Source: Actinoplanes octamycinicus (GTDB lineage Bacteria; Actinomycetota; Actinomycetes; Mycobacteriales; Micromonosporaceae). Taken from it: DNA of 64,000 nt. Position 1 is the first letter of the stretch; each line of letters opens with the position of its first letter. A program made the position numbers and the translations under genes. The notes under the pieces are model-generated. The model had not been told where the DNA came from. It saw nothing but the letters and a program-made list of their open reading frames with translations, and ran no database searches. The stretch spans positions 7,421,501 through 7,485,500 of the forward strand of contig NZ_JACHNB010000001.1 in NCBI RefSeq assembly GCF_014205225.1, written 5' to 3'. Below, in pieces: positions 48,862 to 57,951 of the stretch.

Positions 48862-49703
48862 AACTCCTCCAGGGCGCCGGAGCGGCGGACCGCGACCAGG
48901 TAGATCACCATGATGACCACCGGGATGGTGGCGATCGCCGCGGCGAACGGCAGGTTGTTGGCCGCGCCGATGTTGGCGTAGACGAGGTTGCCGATCAGTT
49001 GGGTCTTGCCGCCGACGATCTGCACGGCGATGTAGTCGCCCAGCGACAGCGAGAACGTGAAGATCGACCCGGCGAAGATCGACGGGATCAGGATCGGCAG
49101 CACCACCGCGCGGAGGGTGCGTCCAGCGCGCGCCCCGAGGTCGGCGGACGCCTCCAGCAGCGAGTCCGGGAGGCGTTCCAGTCCGGCGTAGATCGGCAGG
49201 ATCATGTAGGGCAACCAGAGATAGGCGAGCACCAGGATCGTGGCGAACAATCCGTAACCGGGGCCGTTCCCGGGGCCGCCCAGCAGCGTGTCGATCGGTC
49301 CGCCGTTGGCCAGCAGGATCCGCCAGGCATAGGCCTTCACCAGGTACGACGCCCACAGTGGAGTGAGGATCGCGATCACCAGCCAGTGCCGCGACCGCGC
49401 CGACGCCACCTTGGCCATGAAGAACGCCATCGGCACCGCCAGCACGACGCAGATCGCGGTCACCGCGGCCGCCACCCCGAGACTGCGCAGGGTGACGGCA
49501 CGGTAGACCTCCTCGGTGAGCAGGGTCCGGAAGTTCGCGAGCGAGAACTCCCGGACCACTCCCCCGGTGAACCCGTTGACCGTCCAGAAGGCCGACACCA
49601 GCAGCACGGTGAGCGCGCCCAGATAGGCCACCACCAGCCAGAGCAGGGGCGCGGAGAGCAACGCGGCCAGGCGCAGCCGTGGATGCCGGTGCAGGTAGCT
49701 CAT
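48858..49703 (-). CDS. potB: ABC permease, PotB-like (polyamine-type importer)
   Basis: 281 aa with six helices (LRLAALLSAPLLWLVVAYLG, TAICVVLAVPMAFFMAKVA and others). EAA loop LLEASADLGARAGRTLRAVVLPILIP. Starts 1 bp after the potD stop. Forms the membrane channel with PotC. Confidence 0.9.
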   Translation of the reverse strand: MSYLHRHPRLRLAALLSAPLLWLVVAYLGALTVLLVSAFWTVNGFTGGVVREFSLANFRTLLTEEVYRAVTLRSLGVAAAVTAICVVLAVPMAFFMAKVASARSRHWLVIAILTPLWASYLVKAYAWRILLANGGPIDTLLGGPGNGPGYGLFATILVLAYLWLPYMILPIYAGLERLPDSLLEASADLGARAGRTLRAVVLPILIPSIFAGSIFTFSLSLGDYIAVQIVGGKTQLIGNLVYANIGAANNLPFAAAIATIPVVIMVIYLVAVRRSGALEEL

Positions 49704-49704
49704 C

Positions 49705-50910
49705 TCAGCCCTTGATCGTCGTCCAGGCCTGGGTCCAGGCCGAGTAGTCCTTGCAGGTCACATCGGTACGCCCGTCCACGCACCGGGCGAGCGGCGTGGT
49801 CCAGTACCAGACCTGGTCGAAGTAGCTCTCGTCCTCGGCGTGGAACGTGGTGCAGTGGTTCTTGTCGGTGGTCTCGCCGCACGACAGCTTGTTCGCCGGC
49901 GCCTCCCCGAACCACTCGGCCACCTGGGCGTTGGCCTTCGGCGAGACGATGTGGTTCATCCACAGGTAGCCGCAGTTCGGGTGCTTGGCCTTCGACGAGA
50001 TCATCCAGGTGTCGGACCAGCCGGTCGCGCCCTCGCTCGGCAGGATCGCCTCGACCGGCGTCTTGTCGGCCTTGGTGAGGTTCGCGATGACCTGCCAGGA
50101 GGTGCCGATCACCGAGTTGCCGGACTTGAAGGCCTGCACCTCCTTGGTGTAGTCCGACCAGTACTCGCCGATCATCTTGTTCTGCTCCTTGAGCAGGTCG
50201 ACGGAGGCCTGGAACTGTTTGTCGTCGAGCGCGTACGGGTTCTTGATGCCCAGGTCCGGCTGGGTCTTCATCAGGTAGAGCGCGGCGTCCGCGATGTAGA
50301 TCGGCGAGTCGTACGCGGTGATCTTCCCTCGGTAAGGTGAGTTCGGGTCGAACACCGCGCCCCACGAGGTCGGCGCCGGCTTGACCGTGTCGGTCCGGTA
50401 CATCAGCAGGTTGGCCCCGCGGCCGTGCGGCACGCCGTAGGCGACCCCGTCGACCGAGTTCCAGGTCTTGTTCTTCAGGCCGTCGAAGATGTCCTTGTAG
50501 TTGGCGACCAGGTCGGTGTTGACCGGCGCCACGTCCCCGCCGTAGATCAGCCGCAGCGACGCGTCGCCGGAGGCGGACACCACGTCGTAGTCGCCGGTCT
50601 TCATCAGCGTGACCATCTCGTCCGAGGTGGCCGCGACCTTGTTGTTGACCTGGCAGCCGGTCTCCTTCTCGAAGGGGGTCACCCAGTCGACGCTCTTGTC
50701 GGTGGAGCCGTCCTCCACGTAGCCGGCCCAGGAGACGACGTTCACCGCTCCCTCACCGGCACCCAGCGCGGTCAGTTTGTCGACCTTCGGGACCGGCATG
50801 CCGCCGGGACCGGACCCGGTGCCGCCGCTGTCGCCGCCACCGCCGCAGCCGGCGAGCGCGAGCATGCCTGCCGCCAGCGCCGCCATGATCGTCTTTCCGC
50901 TATCGCGCAT
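49705..50910 (-). CDS. potD: Extracellular solute-binding lipoprotein, PotD-like
   Basis: 401 aa. Lipobox LALAGCGGGG at about residues 16-25, a Gly/Ser linker, then a PotD/PotF-type domain (VNVVSWAGYVEDGSTDKSVDWVTPFEKETGCQV, YDVVSASGDASLRLIYGGDVAPVN, YGVPHGRGANLLMY, GWSDTWMISSKAKHPNCGYLWMNHI). Four C-terminal cysteines may form disulphides. Binds spermidine/putrescine-like or related compounds; ligand not determined. Confidence 0.9.
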   Translation of the reverse strand: MRDSGKTIMAALAAGMLALAGCGGGGDSGGTGSGPGGMPVPKVDKLTALGAGEGAVNVVSWAGYVEDGSTDKSVDWVTPFEKETGCQVNNKVAATSDEMVTLMKTGDYDVVSASGDASLRLIYGGDVAPVNTDLVANYKDIFDGLKNKTWNSVDGVAYGVPHGRGANLLMYRTDTVKPAPTSWGAVFDPNSPYRGKITAYDSPIYIADAALYLMKTQPDLGIKNPYALDDKQFQASVDLLKEQNKMIGEYWSDYTKEVQAFKSGNSVIGTSWQVIANLTKADKTPVEAILPSEGATGWSDTWMISSKAKHPNCGYLWMNHIVSPKANAQVAEWFGEAPANKLSCGETTDKNHCTTFHAEDESYFDQVWYWTTPLARCVDGRTDVTCKDYSAWTQAWTTIKG

Positions 50911-50921
50911 GCGCCTACCCC

Positions 50922-51923
50922 TTAGATCTCGACGATGTGGTCGTCATGCCAGCTCAGGAGCACCCGGTGACCGCGGGCGACCAGCGGGGTGCCGTTGTGG
51001 CGGTTCTGCGCGACGACCACGGCGCGGGCGCCCGCGTCGAGGTCGACGACGTATCGGGTGATCGGCCCGGCGTAGACCACCTCGGCGACCACGCCGTTGC
51101 CGTCGTCGTCCGCGGCGAGGTCGAGCTTCTCCGGCCGGATCGAGAAGGTGCCCTCGCGCCGGAGCAGCGCCTTCGCCACGTCGCCGGTGAACACGTTGGA
51201 GGTGCCGACGAACCCGGCGACGAACGAGGTGGCCGGCCTCTCGTAGATCTCCTCCGGGGTGCCCACCTGGGCGATCCGGCCGGCCTCGAAGACCGCGACC
51301 CGGTCGCTCATGGTCAGCGCCTCGTCCTGGTCGTGGGTGACGAAGACGAACGTGATGCCGACCTCGCGCTGGATCGCCTCCAGCTCGACCTGCATCTGTT
51401 CGCGCAGCTTGCGGTCCAGGGCGCCGAGCGGCTCGTCGAGCAGCAGCACCTTGGGCCGGTTCACCAGGGCCCGGGCGAGCGCCACCCGCTGCCGCTGACC
51501 GCCGGACATCGCGGACGGCTTGCGGCCGCCGAAACCCTCCAGGCGTACGGATGCCAGCGCCCGCTCGGCCCGCTCCCGCCGCTCCCGTCGGCCGACCTTG
51601 CGCACCTTCAGTCCGTACTCGACGTTCTCCAGCACGCTCAGGTGCGGGAACAGCGCGTAGTCCTGGAAGACCGTGTTCACGTCCCGCTCGAACGGCGCCA
51701 GCCGGGTCACGTCCCGGCCGCCCAGCTCGACCGTCCCGGCGGTCGGCAGTTCGAACCCGGCCACCATCCGCAGCACCGTGGTCTTGCCCGACCCGGACGG
51801 CCCGAGCATCGAGAAGAACTCGCCGTCCGCGATCTCCAGGTCGACTCCGGCCACCGCCTCGACGGCGCCGAACGACTTGCGGAGCCCGGTGAGCCGGATC
51901 GCCGGGGTGGGTGTGTCGGTCAC
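50922..51923 (-). CDS. potA: ABC transporter ATP-binding protein, PotA-like
   Basis: 333 aa, GTG start. Walker A GPSGSGKTT, Q-loop TVFQDYALFPHLSV, signature MSGGQRQRVALARAL, Walker B VLLLDEPLGALD, then the C-terminal TOBE domain (FSIRPEKLDL, VVYAGPITRYVVDLDAGA). First gene of a four-gene operon; potD begins 11 bp after its stop. Divergent from the GntR regulator. Confidence 0.93.
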   Translation of the reverse strand: MTDTPTPAIRLTGLRKSFGAVEAVAGVDLEIADGEFFSMLGPSGSGKTTVLRMVAGFELPTAGTVELGGRDVTRLAPFERDVNTVFQDYALFPHLSVLENVEYGLKVRKVGRRERRERAERALASVRLEGFGGRKPSAMSGGQRQRVALARALVNRPKVLLLDEPLGALDRKLREQMQVELEAIQREVGITFVFVTHDQDEALTMSDRVAVFEAGRIAQVGTPEEIYERPATSFVAGFVGTSNVFTGDVAKALLRREGTFSIRPEKLDLAADDDGNGVVAEVVYAGPITRYVVDLDAGARAVVVAQNRHNGTPLVARGHRVLLSWHDDHIVEI

Positions 51924-51994
51924 GGAGACGCCCTTCTTCCTGCCGAAGTGGCGAAAACGTATGGCGTCAGACTTTAAACATCAAGATCCTCCGG

Positions 51995-52008
51995 TAACGC
52001 TCGCGTTA
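51995..52008. promoter_or_regulatory. Palindrome between potA and GntR genes
   Basis: TAACGC-TC-GCGTTA, perfect 6-bp arms, 26 bp before the GntR start. Likely operator of the GntR regulator for one or both divergent promoters. Confidence 0.6.
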
Positions 52009-52033
52009 ACTGCCATGAGGGACAATCACCGGC

Positions 52034-52756
52034 ATGGGGACGCGCCGATCGAGTACGCCGCCGCGGGTGTTCACACCCCTGGATCCGCACAGCCGCGCGG
52101 AGACCGTGGTCCGGCGCCTCACCGACGCGATCACCTTCGGCCTGCTCACCGACGCCGAGCAGCTCCCCAGCGAGGCCGAGCTGGCGGCCCAGTTCGGGGT
52201 CTCCCGGGTCACCGTGCGGGAGGCGCTGGTCACCCTGCGCCAGCAGAACCTGGTGGAGACCCGTCGCGGCCGGGGCGGCGGGAGTTTCGTCCGGGCGCCG
52301 GCCGCCGGCCTCGCCCCGTCGCTGCGGTCCCGGCTCGCCGCGACCAGCCTGCCCCAGCTGCGCGACACCGCCGACCACTACGCGGCGATCGCCGGGACCG
52401 CGGCCCGGCTGGCCGCCCAGCGCGCCGACGCCGACGACGTGCGGCGGATCGAGGAGGAGCTCGACGACCGGGGCCGCCCGCCGCACCGGGTGGAGCGGGC
52501 CTTCCACCTGGAGGTCGCCGCGGTCGCCCAGTCGGCCCGGCTGGCGCACGAGGAGGTGACCTTCGCGGCCGAGCTGGGCACCCTGCTGTGGTCGCCGATC
52601 GTGCCGGGCCCCGGCGACTCGCACGCCGACCACGCCCGGATCGCGGCCGCGATCGCCGCCGGTGACGGCGATCTGGCCCGCCGGCTCACCGAGGAGCACA
52701 TCGCGCGGGCCGTCGAGCGTCTGATAAACCTTCATTTGACGCTGGTCGACCCCTGA
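52034..52756 (+). CDS. GntR/FadR-family transcriptional regulator
   Basis: 240 aa. N-terminal winged HTH: RRLTDAITFGLLTDAEQLPSEAELAAQFGVSRVTVREALVTLRQQNLVETRRGRGGGSFV. C-terminal all-helical FCD ligand domain with His at AFHLEV and HADHARIAAAIAAGD, as in metal-binding FadR/VanR-type regulators. Divergent from potABCD and probably its regulator. Confidence 0.92.
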   Translation: MGTRRSSTPPRVFTPLDPHSRAETVVRRLTDAITFGLLTDAEQLPSEAELAAQFGVSRVTVREALVTLRQQNLVETRRGRGGGSFVRAPAAGLAPSLRSRLAATSLPQLRDTADHYAAIAGTAARLAAQRADADDVRRIEEELDDRGRPPHRVERAFHLEVAAVAQSARLAHEEVTFAAELGTLLWSPIVPGPGDSHADHARIAAAIAAGDGDLARRLTEEHIARAVERLINLHLTLVDP

Positions 52757-52777
52757 CCGCCCGTCGTCCGAGCCGAG

Positions 52778-53542
52778 GTGGGTCCCGTGGGACAGACGAC
52801 TACCCGCAGCACCGCGATGACCGGTCCCGCCCTGGCCGACCACGTGGCGGCCCTCGCCGAGCAGGTCTTCGCCACCGCTGACCGGCTGCGCCAGGGCGCC
52901 GAGGAGATCTTCGCGGTCGCCGGACGCGCCGGCCGGCCGGTCACCTCCGCCGACCTCACCCCGCTGCGCCCGCGGGTGATCGCCGCGCTGGGCGGCCTGA
53001 TCACCGGCGCCGGCGTGATCACCGGGCCGCTCACCGACGACCTGCCCGGCCTGGAGTGGTGGATGGGCTCCGGCCCGGAGCAGCGGTCCCGCCTGGTGCT
53101 CGACGTCGACCCGGACAGCGACACCTTCGTCGACCTGTCCCGGCTGCCCTGGTTCGCGGTGCCCCGGGAGACCGGCCGCCGGCACGTCACCGGGCCCTAT
53201 GTGGACTATGTCTGCGCCGAGGAGTACACGCTGACCTTCACCGTCCCGGTCCGCGACGGCGCCGCCGTCACCGGGATCGCCGGCGCGGACGTCACCGTCG
53301 GCGACCTGGAGCGCGCCCTGCGTCCCGCGATGCGCCCGGCCGGCTCGACGGTCGCGCTGGTCAACACCCATGGCCGGGTGATCGCCGGCAGCACCGCCCA
53401 GCACATCACCGGCTCGCTGATCCGCGATCCGCAGATCCGCGCCGCCCTCGACGAGCGCACCACTCGAACGCTGCCCGGCGGCGTCCGCATCGACCCGTGC
53501 ACCGCCCTGCCACTCGCGGTGATCACCTGGCGGCGCGGCTGA
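52778..53542 (+). CDS. Cache-domain protein
   Basis: 254 aa. Follows the GntR gene by 21 bp and may be in its operon. The segment GLEWWMGSGPEQRSRLVLDVDPDSDTFVDLSRLPWF, VTGPYVDYVCAEEYTLTFTVPV and VTGIAGADVTVGDLERAL match PDC/Cache sensor domains (Y-x-D ... tTftxPV ... GVxGxDI). It has no signal peptide or membrane helix, unusual for a Cache domain, so it may sense an intracellular small molecule, for instance of the pot substrate type. Starts GTG 52778 or GTG 52787. Confidence 0.75.
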   Translation: MGPVGQTTTRSTAMTGPALADHVAALAEQVFATADRLRQGAEEIFAVAGRAGRPVTSADLTPLRPRVIAALGGLITGAGVITGPLTDDLPGLEWWMGSGPEQRSRLVLDVDPDSDTFVDLSRLPWFAVPRETGRRHVTGPYVDYVCAEEYTLTFTVPVRDGAAVTGIAGADVTVGDLERALRPAMRPAGSTVALVNTHGRVIAGSTAQHITGSLIRDPQIRAALDERTTRTLPGGVRIDPCTALPLAVITWRRG

Positions 53543-53830
53543 GACCGCCGCCACGCCTGCGGTCCGCGCCTGAGCAGATCGCTTCGGCTTTCCGGTACGA
53601 CCTCAGCCGGACCTCGATGTGACGCCAATCTCGCCGCTCTATCGGCTTTCCGGCACCGCGAGGGCGGATTACGGCCTACCGGCTGCGACCAAGATCTGTC
53701 AAGATGACTGCCTTCAGCCAGACATTTGAAAATTTGATCGACTCGACAGGCAACTTCTCGGACCTCAGCCGCGTCTTATGGTGTGCGGCGACCGACGGCG
53801 CCGACCGGGACCCCCTCGATTGTGAGAGCC
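53543..53830. other. Intergenic region before L,D-transpeptidase
   Basis: 288 bp without a gene. CGGCTTTCCGG is present twice (53585-53595 and 53643-53653), and a locally AT-richer stretch (about 53690-53760) probably holds the promoter of the transpeptidase gene. Confidence 0.4.
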
Positions 53831-55072
53831 ATGATTCAGCGACGTAAGGTCATCATCGGCACACTTGGTGTGGCCGCAGCCGCCACCGCCGCCGGGTGTT
53901 CCTCACGCAGCAAGGCGGGCAGCGACGGCGCCGCGACGACGAACTGGGTGGAGCCGGTCGCCGAGTCGGCCACCGAGCCGTCGGCCGCGCCGGTCACCCT
54001 GACCGTGACGCCGGCGCACGGGACCAAAGAGGTCTCCCCGGTGAAACCGATCACCGTCGCCGCGTCCAACGGCACGCTGAAATCGGTCACCGTCACCAGC
54101 GGCAAGTCGAAGATCAGCGGCGAGATGCAGTCCGACGGCACCTGGCAGTCGACCGAGGAGCTGGACTACAGCAAGACCTACAAGGTCGTCGCGACCACCA
54201 GCGACAGCACCGGCACGACCGCCGCGCACACCTCCAGCTTCGCCACCATCAAGCCGGACAGCCTGGCCAGAGTCACCTTCCAGGCAAACGGTCTGGCCTC
54301 GCTGAAGACCGGCGGGACCTACGGCGCCGGCCAGCCGGTGATCGTCGCGTTCAGCCGCTCGGTCAACAAGAAGGCGGCCGAGCAGGCCATCGAGATCACC
54401 ACCTCGCCGTCCGTCCAGGGCAAGTTCTACTGGGCCGACGACAAGACCGTGCACTGGCGCCCGGCGAAATACTGGGCCAAGGGCACCACCGTCAAGGTGA
54501 AGGTCAACGCGCTCGGCGTGAAGCTGGGCAAGGGCGTCTACGGCGCGAAGAACTCGTCGACCCACTTCACCATCGGCCGTCAGCTGATCGCGCTCGCCGA
54601 CACCCGCACCCACATGACGAAGGTGTACATCGACGGCAAGCTCGTCCGCTCCATGAAGAGCAGCTTCGGCAAGGGCGGCGGCACCACCGGGGCGCAGGGG
54701 CAGAAGGTGAGTTTCTGGACGGCCGGCGGCCCGCACATCGTGCTGTCCAAGGAGCGGAAGCACAGCATGAGCTCGGCGAGTTACGGCGTGACCGACCCGA
54801 AGGACCCGAACTACTACGTCTCCCCGGACATCGAGTACTGCACCCGGATCAGCTACTCCGGCGAGTTCCTGCACGCCGCCCCGTGGAACGGTGAGCTGGG
54901 CCGGGCGAACAGGTCGCACGGCTGTGTGAACCTGAGCACGGACGACGCCAAGTGGGTCTACAACACGTTCATCCTGGGCGACATCGTCGACGTCAAGCAC
55001 AGCCCGCGCGAGCTGGAGATCTGGAACGGTCTCGGCGACTGGACCGTTCCCTTCGACAAGTACGGGGCCTGA
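53831..55072 (+). CDS. L,D-transpeptidase lipoprotein (YkuD domain)
   Basis: 413 aa; cross-links peptidoglycan through 3-3 bonds. Lipoprotein leader with Cys in ATAAGCSS (about residue 23). Two Ig-like domains at about 50-260 (VTLTVTPAHGTKEVSPVKPITV, VTFQANGLASLKTGGTYGAGQPVIVAFSRSV) as in mycobacterial LdtMt2. The YkuD domain carries SHGCVNLS with catalytic Cys, and His in SGEFLHAAPWN. ATG 53831 or GTG 53822 can start it. Confidence 0.95.
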   Translation: MIQRRKVIIGTLGVAAAATAAGCSSRSKAGSDGAATTNWVEPVAESATEPSAAPVTLTVTPAHGTKEVSPVKPITVAASNGTLKSVTVTSGKSKISGEMQSDGTWQSTEELDYSKTYKVVATTSDSTGTTAAHTSSFATIKPDSLARVTFQANGLASLKTGGTYGAGQPVIVAFSRSVNKKAAEQAIEITTSPSVQGKFYWADDKTVHWRPAKYWAKGTTVKVKVNALGVKLGKGVYGAKNSSTHFTIGRQLIALADTRTHMTKVYIDGKLVRSMKSSFGKGGGTTGAQGQKVSFWTAGGPHIVLSKERKHSMSSASYGVTDPKDPNYYVSPDIEYCTRISYSGEFLHAAPWNGELGRANRSHGCVNLSTDDAKWVYNTFILGDIVDVKHSPRELEIWNGLGDWTVPFDKYGA

Positions 55073-55149
55073 CCGGCGATCCGGGGTGACGTTACAGTTG
55101 CTCCGGAAGATCCGCAGGTAGCGGGTCCGCGGTGCGATGAGGGCGGAAC

Positions 55150-56736
55150 GTGAGTCAGAGTGTGCTGGCGTCAGCGACGGGTGTGGCAGCGCAGGCGGGC
55201 AGGCGACGCACGTTCGCGGTGATCTCGCACCCGGACGCGGGCAAGTCGACGATGACCGAGGCGCTCGCGCTGCACGCGCGGGTGATCGGGCAGGCCGGCG
55301 CGGTGCACGGCAAGGGTGACCGCAAGGGCGTCGTGTCCGACTGGATGGCGATGGAGCAGCAGCGCGGCATCTCGGTGACGTCGGCCGCGCTGCAGTTCTC
55401 CTACCGCGACGCGGTGATCAACCTGCTGGACACCCCGGGTCACGCGGACTTCTCCGAGGACACGTACCGGGTGCTGACCGCGGTGGACAGCGCGGTCATG
55501 CTGCTCGACGCGGCCAAGGGCCTGGAGCCGCAGACGCTGAAGCTGTTCGAGGTGTGCCGGCAGCGCAGCATCCCGGTGATCACGTTCATCAACAAGTGGG
55601 ACCGGCCGGGCCTCGACCCGCTCGCCCTGATGGACGAGATCGAGCAGCGGATCGGCCTGCGCCCGACGCCGCTGACCTGGCCGGTCGGCCCGGCCGGGCA
55701 GTTCCACGGGGTGATCGACCGGCGGACCGGCACGTTCATCCGGATGCAGCGCTCCCCCGGCGGCGCCGACCTGGCCATCGAGCAGGAGATGTCGGACGAC
55801 GAGGCGAAAACCCTTTTCGGTACGGATTGGGACACCGCCGTCGAGGAGATGGACCTGCTCGAGCTGACCGGGGCCGACCACGACCCGGACGGCTTCCTCG
55901 GCGCCACCACGACGCCGGTGCTGTTCGGCGCGGCGGTCGCCAACCTCGGCGTCCGTCAGCTGCTGGACGTCCTGCTGGAGATGGCGCCGCCGCCGGCCGC
56001 CCGGCCCACCGCCTCGGGCGCCGAGCAGCCGGTCGACGCGAGCTTCTCCGGTTTCGTCTTCAAGATCCAGGCGAACATGAACCGCGCGCACCGCGACCAG
56101 GTCGCCTTCGTCCGGATCAACTCCGGCAAGTTCGAACGCGGCATGATCGTCACGCACGGCGGCAGCGGCCGGCCGTTCACCACCAAGTACGCGCAGCAGA
56201 TGTTCGGCCAGGACCGCGACACCATCGACGAGGCCTTCCCGGGCGACGTGGTCGGCCTGGTGAACGCGACCGCGCTGGCCATCGGCGACACCCTCTACGT
56301 CGGCAAGCCGGTGCAGTACCCGCCGCTGCCGTCCTTCCCGCCGGAGCACTTCGCCGTGGTCCGCACCACCGACACGTCGGCGTTCAAGCGGTTCCGCCGC
56401 GGCATCGAGCAGCTCGACGCCGAGGGCGTGGTCCAGGTGCTCCGCTCCGAGCAGCGCGGCGACCAGTCCCCGGTGCTGGCCGCGGTCGGCCCGATGCAGT
56501 TCGAGGTCGCCACGTTCCGCCTGGAGACCGAGTTCGGCGTCAAGGTCAACGTCGACCACCTGCCCTACGAGACGACCGCCCGCACCGACCCGGCCGGCCG
56601 CGACATCCTCCGCACCGAGGCCGGCGTCGAGGTGATGACCCGGGTCCGCGACGACGCCTTGCTGGCCCTCTTCCCGAACAAGTGGCGGATGCGCTCCATC
56701 GTCGGCCGCCACCCCGACCTGAACCTGGAGCCCTGA
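55150..56736 (+). CDS. prfC: Peptide chain release factor 3
   Basis: 528-aa translational GTPase that recycles release factors 1 and 2 from the ribosome. G1 SHPDAGKST, G2 EQQRGISVTSAA, G3 DTPGHADF, G4 NKWDRPG. Domains 2 and 3 follow (FSGFVFKIQANMNRAHRDQVAFVRINSG; FEVATFRLETEFGVKV). Length and motifs are normal for RF3. GTG start 55150; weak ribosome site. Confidence 0.97.
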   Translation: MSQSVLASATGVAAQAGRRRTFAVISHPDAGKSTMTEALALHARVIGQAGAVHGKGDRKGVVSDWMAMEQQRGISVTSAALQFSYRDAVINLLDTPGHADFSEDTYRVLTAVDSAVMLLDAAKGLEPQTLKLFEVCRQRSIPVITFINKWDRPGLDPLALMDEIEQRIGLRPTPLTWPVGPAGQFHGVIDRRTGTFIRMQRSPGGADLAIEQEMSDDEAKTLFGTDWDTAVEEMDLLELTGADHDPDGFLGATTTPVLFGAAVANLGVRQLLDVLLEMAPPPAARPTASGAEQPVDASFSGFVFKIQANMNRAHRDQVAFVRINSGKFERGMIVTHGGSGRPFTTKYAQQMFGQDRDTIDEAFPGDVVGLVNATALAIGDTLYVGKPVQYPPLPSFPPEHFAVVRTTDTSAFKRFRRGIEQLDAEGVVQVLRSEQRGDQSPVLAAVGPMQFEVATFRLETEFGVKVNVDHLPYETTARTDPAGRDILRTEAGVEVMTRVRDDALLALFPNKWRMRSIVGRHPDLNLEP

Positions 56737-57487
56737 CCAGGCCCGTCCGACACCCCGTCCGGCTCGCGCAGACCCACCTGGCGGCCGCCGCCCGTGCCCG
56801 CACGTCCGTGCCGCAGAAACCCGCACCCACGGACGTCGTCGACATATCAGCCGTTCTCCAGGGCAGCGCCGCGGCCGCCACCGCGGCCGCTTCCCCATGG
56901 CCACTGTCCGATTCCCGCCACCGCTCAGCCATGACTTGCCCTCCCGAGGGCGGTGGCGTCCGCCGCCCACACCGACCTGACCGGCCCCGGCCACCCACGG
57001 GAAGTCGTCGACGGGCTCGGGCAGGTCGCCTATCGCCCACCAACGACGTTCCGGAAATGTCGGAATCGACTCCCCGGCCACGCCTGGCCAGCGCGCGAGG
57101 CCCGGGCCACCCGGACCGCCGCGCAACCCGCGGCCCGGCCGGCGCCCAGGGGTGAGCCTCTCGGCCGATAGTGCGTGGTCGCCGCCGACACGGTCGCGCG
57201 TTATCCACACCAGCGCGCTGTCCACAAGCCGCCCCCGTGCAACCGCCTATCCGCGCGACACTGTCTTCGGGCAGGCCCCCTGGGTGGGCGGGGTTCGGGA
57301 AGTGGGCCGAGTTCGGGAAGTGGCTCGGGTTCACGAAGTCCGCAGAGTTCAAGAAGTTGGGCCGGTTCAGGAGGCGGGCCGGGTTGGGAGGCGGGCCCGT
57401 TTCAGGAAGCGGCGGTGTTCAGGAGGCCGGCCGGTTTCAGGAAGCGGCGGCGTTCCGGAACCGGCGAGGTTCAGGAAGCCTGCGGCG

Positions 57488-57629
57488 CTCAGGAAGCCGG
57501 CGGCGCTCAGGAACGGGCGGGGCTCAGGAAGCCGGCGGCGCTCAGGAACCGGCGGGGCTCAGGAAGCCGGCGGCGCTCAGGAAGCCGGCGGCGCTCAGGA
57601 AGCGGGCGGGGCTCAGGAAGCGGGCGGGG
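57488..57629. repeat. 17-18-bp minisatellite, eight regular copies
   Basis: CTCAGGAAGCCGGCGGCG-type units begin at 57488, 57506, 57523, 57541, 57558, 57576, 57594 and 57612. Related but diverged units (GTTCAGGAAGCGGCGG) extend left to about 57290. Confidence 0.85.
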
Positions 57630-57651
57630 TTCGGGGTGGGCGGATCGCAGC

Positions 57652-57724
57652 GCGGCCGCGTCCCGGTCAGCGGCTGGCTCCCAGGGGTGCCTCGCATGCA
57701 CCGAGACACCTCTGAGAGCCAGCC
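57652..57724. repeat. Single copy of the palindromic repeat family
   Basis: Arms GGCTGGCTC (57672-57680) and GAGCCAGCC (57716-57724), perfect 9 bp, with an inner hairpin GGTGC-CTCGCAT-GCACC (57686-57702). The preceding GCGTCCCGGTCAGCGGCTGG matches GCGTCGCGGTCACCGGCTGG of the 22.7-kb tandem array in 18 of 20 positions, showing common descent. Confidence 0.7.
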
Positions 57725-57951
57725 GAGCCCCGAGATTTACCGTCAGATCCATGTCGAAGCCGCTGACCGCGACGCGCGAGCGGCCGGCCCCAGCGTCGGC
57801 CTCGACAGAGCTGCTGGACCCACGCCTCGGGCGTCGCCGGCGGCGTAGGCATCGGCGACCGCCTGGAGCGGCCGCGGACCGGGGCACCGCAGAGGTAGCG
57901 CGGGCGCCGGCGTTGCGGGCGCTCGGCGTCGTACGGAAAGCGGGTCCTGAT

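Larger units (their letters stand above)
56737..57951. other. Gene-free interval with repeats
   Basis: About 1.2 kb between prfC and the SDR gene. Long open frames on both strands here consist of low-complexity Arg/Ala/Gly/Pro sequence from GC-rich DNA and I do not accept any as a gene. Contents: unremarkable GC-rich DNA to about 57290, diverged and then regular 17-18-bp repeats to about 57630, a palindromic repeat at 57652-57724, and about 230 bp before the SDR stop. Confidence 0.6.

Noticed and set aside
55171..57225. 684-aa minus-strand ORF
   Set aside because: Antisense to prfC, with His/Arg/Val-rich shadow composition.
57171..57848. 225-aa repeat-rich ORF
   Set aside because: It consists of translated 17-18-bp repeats; other frames are equally open and no ribosome site or domain is seen.
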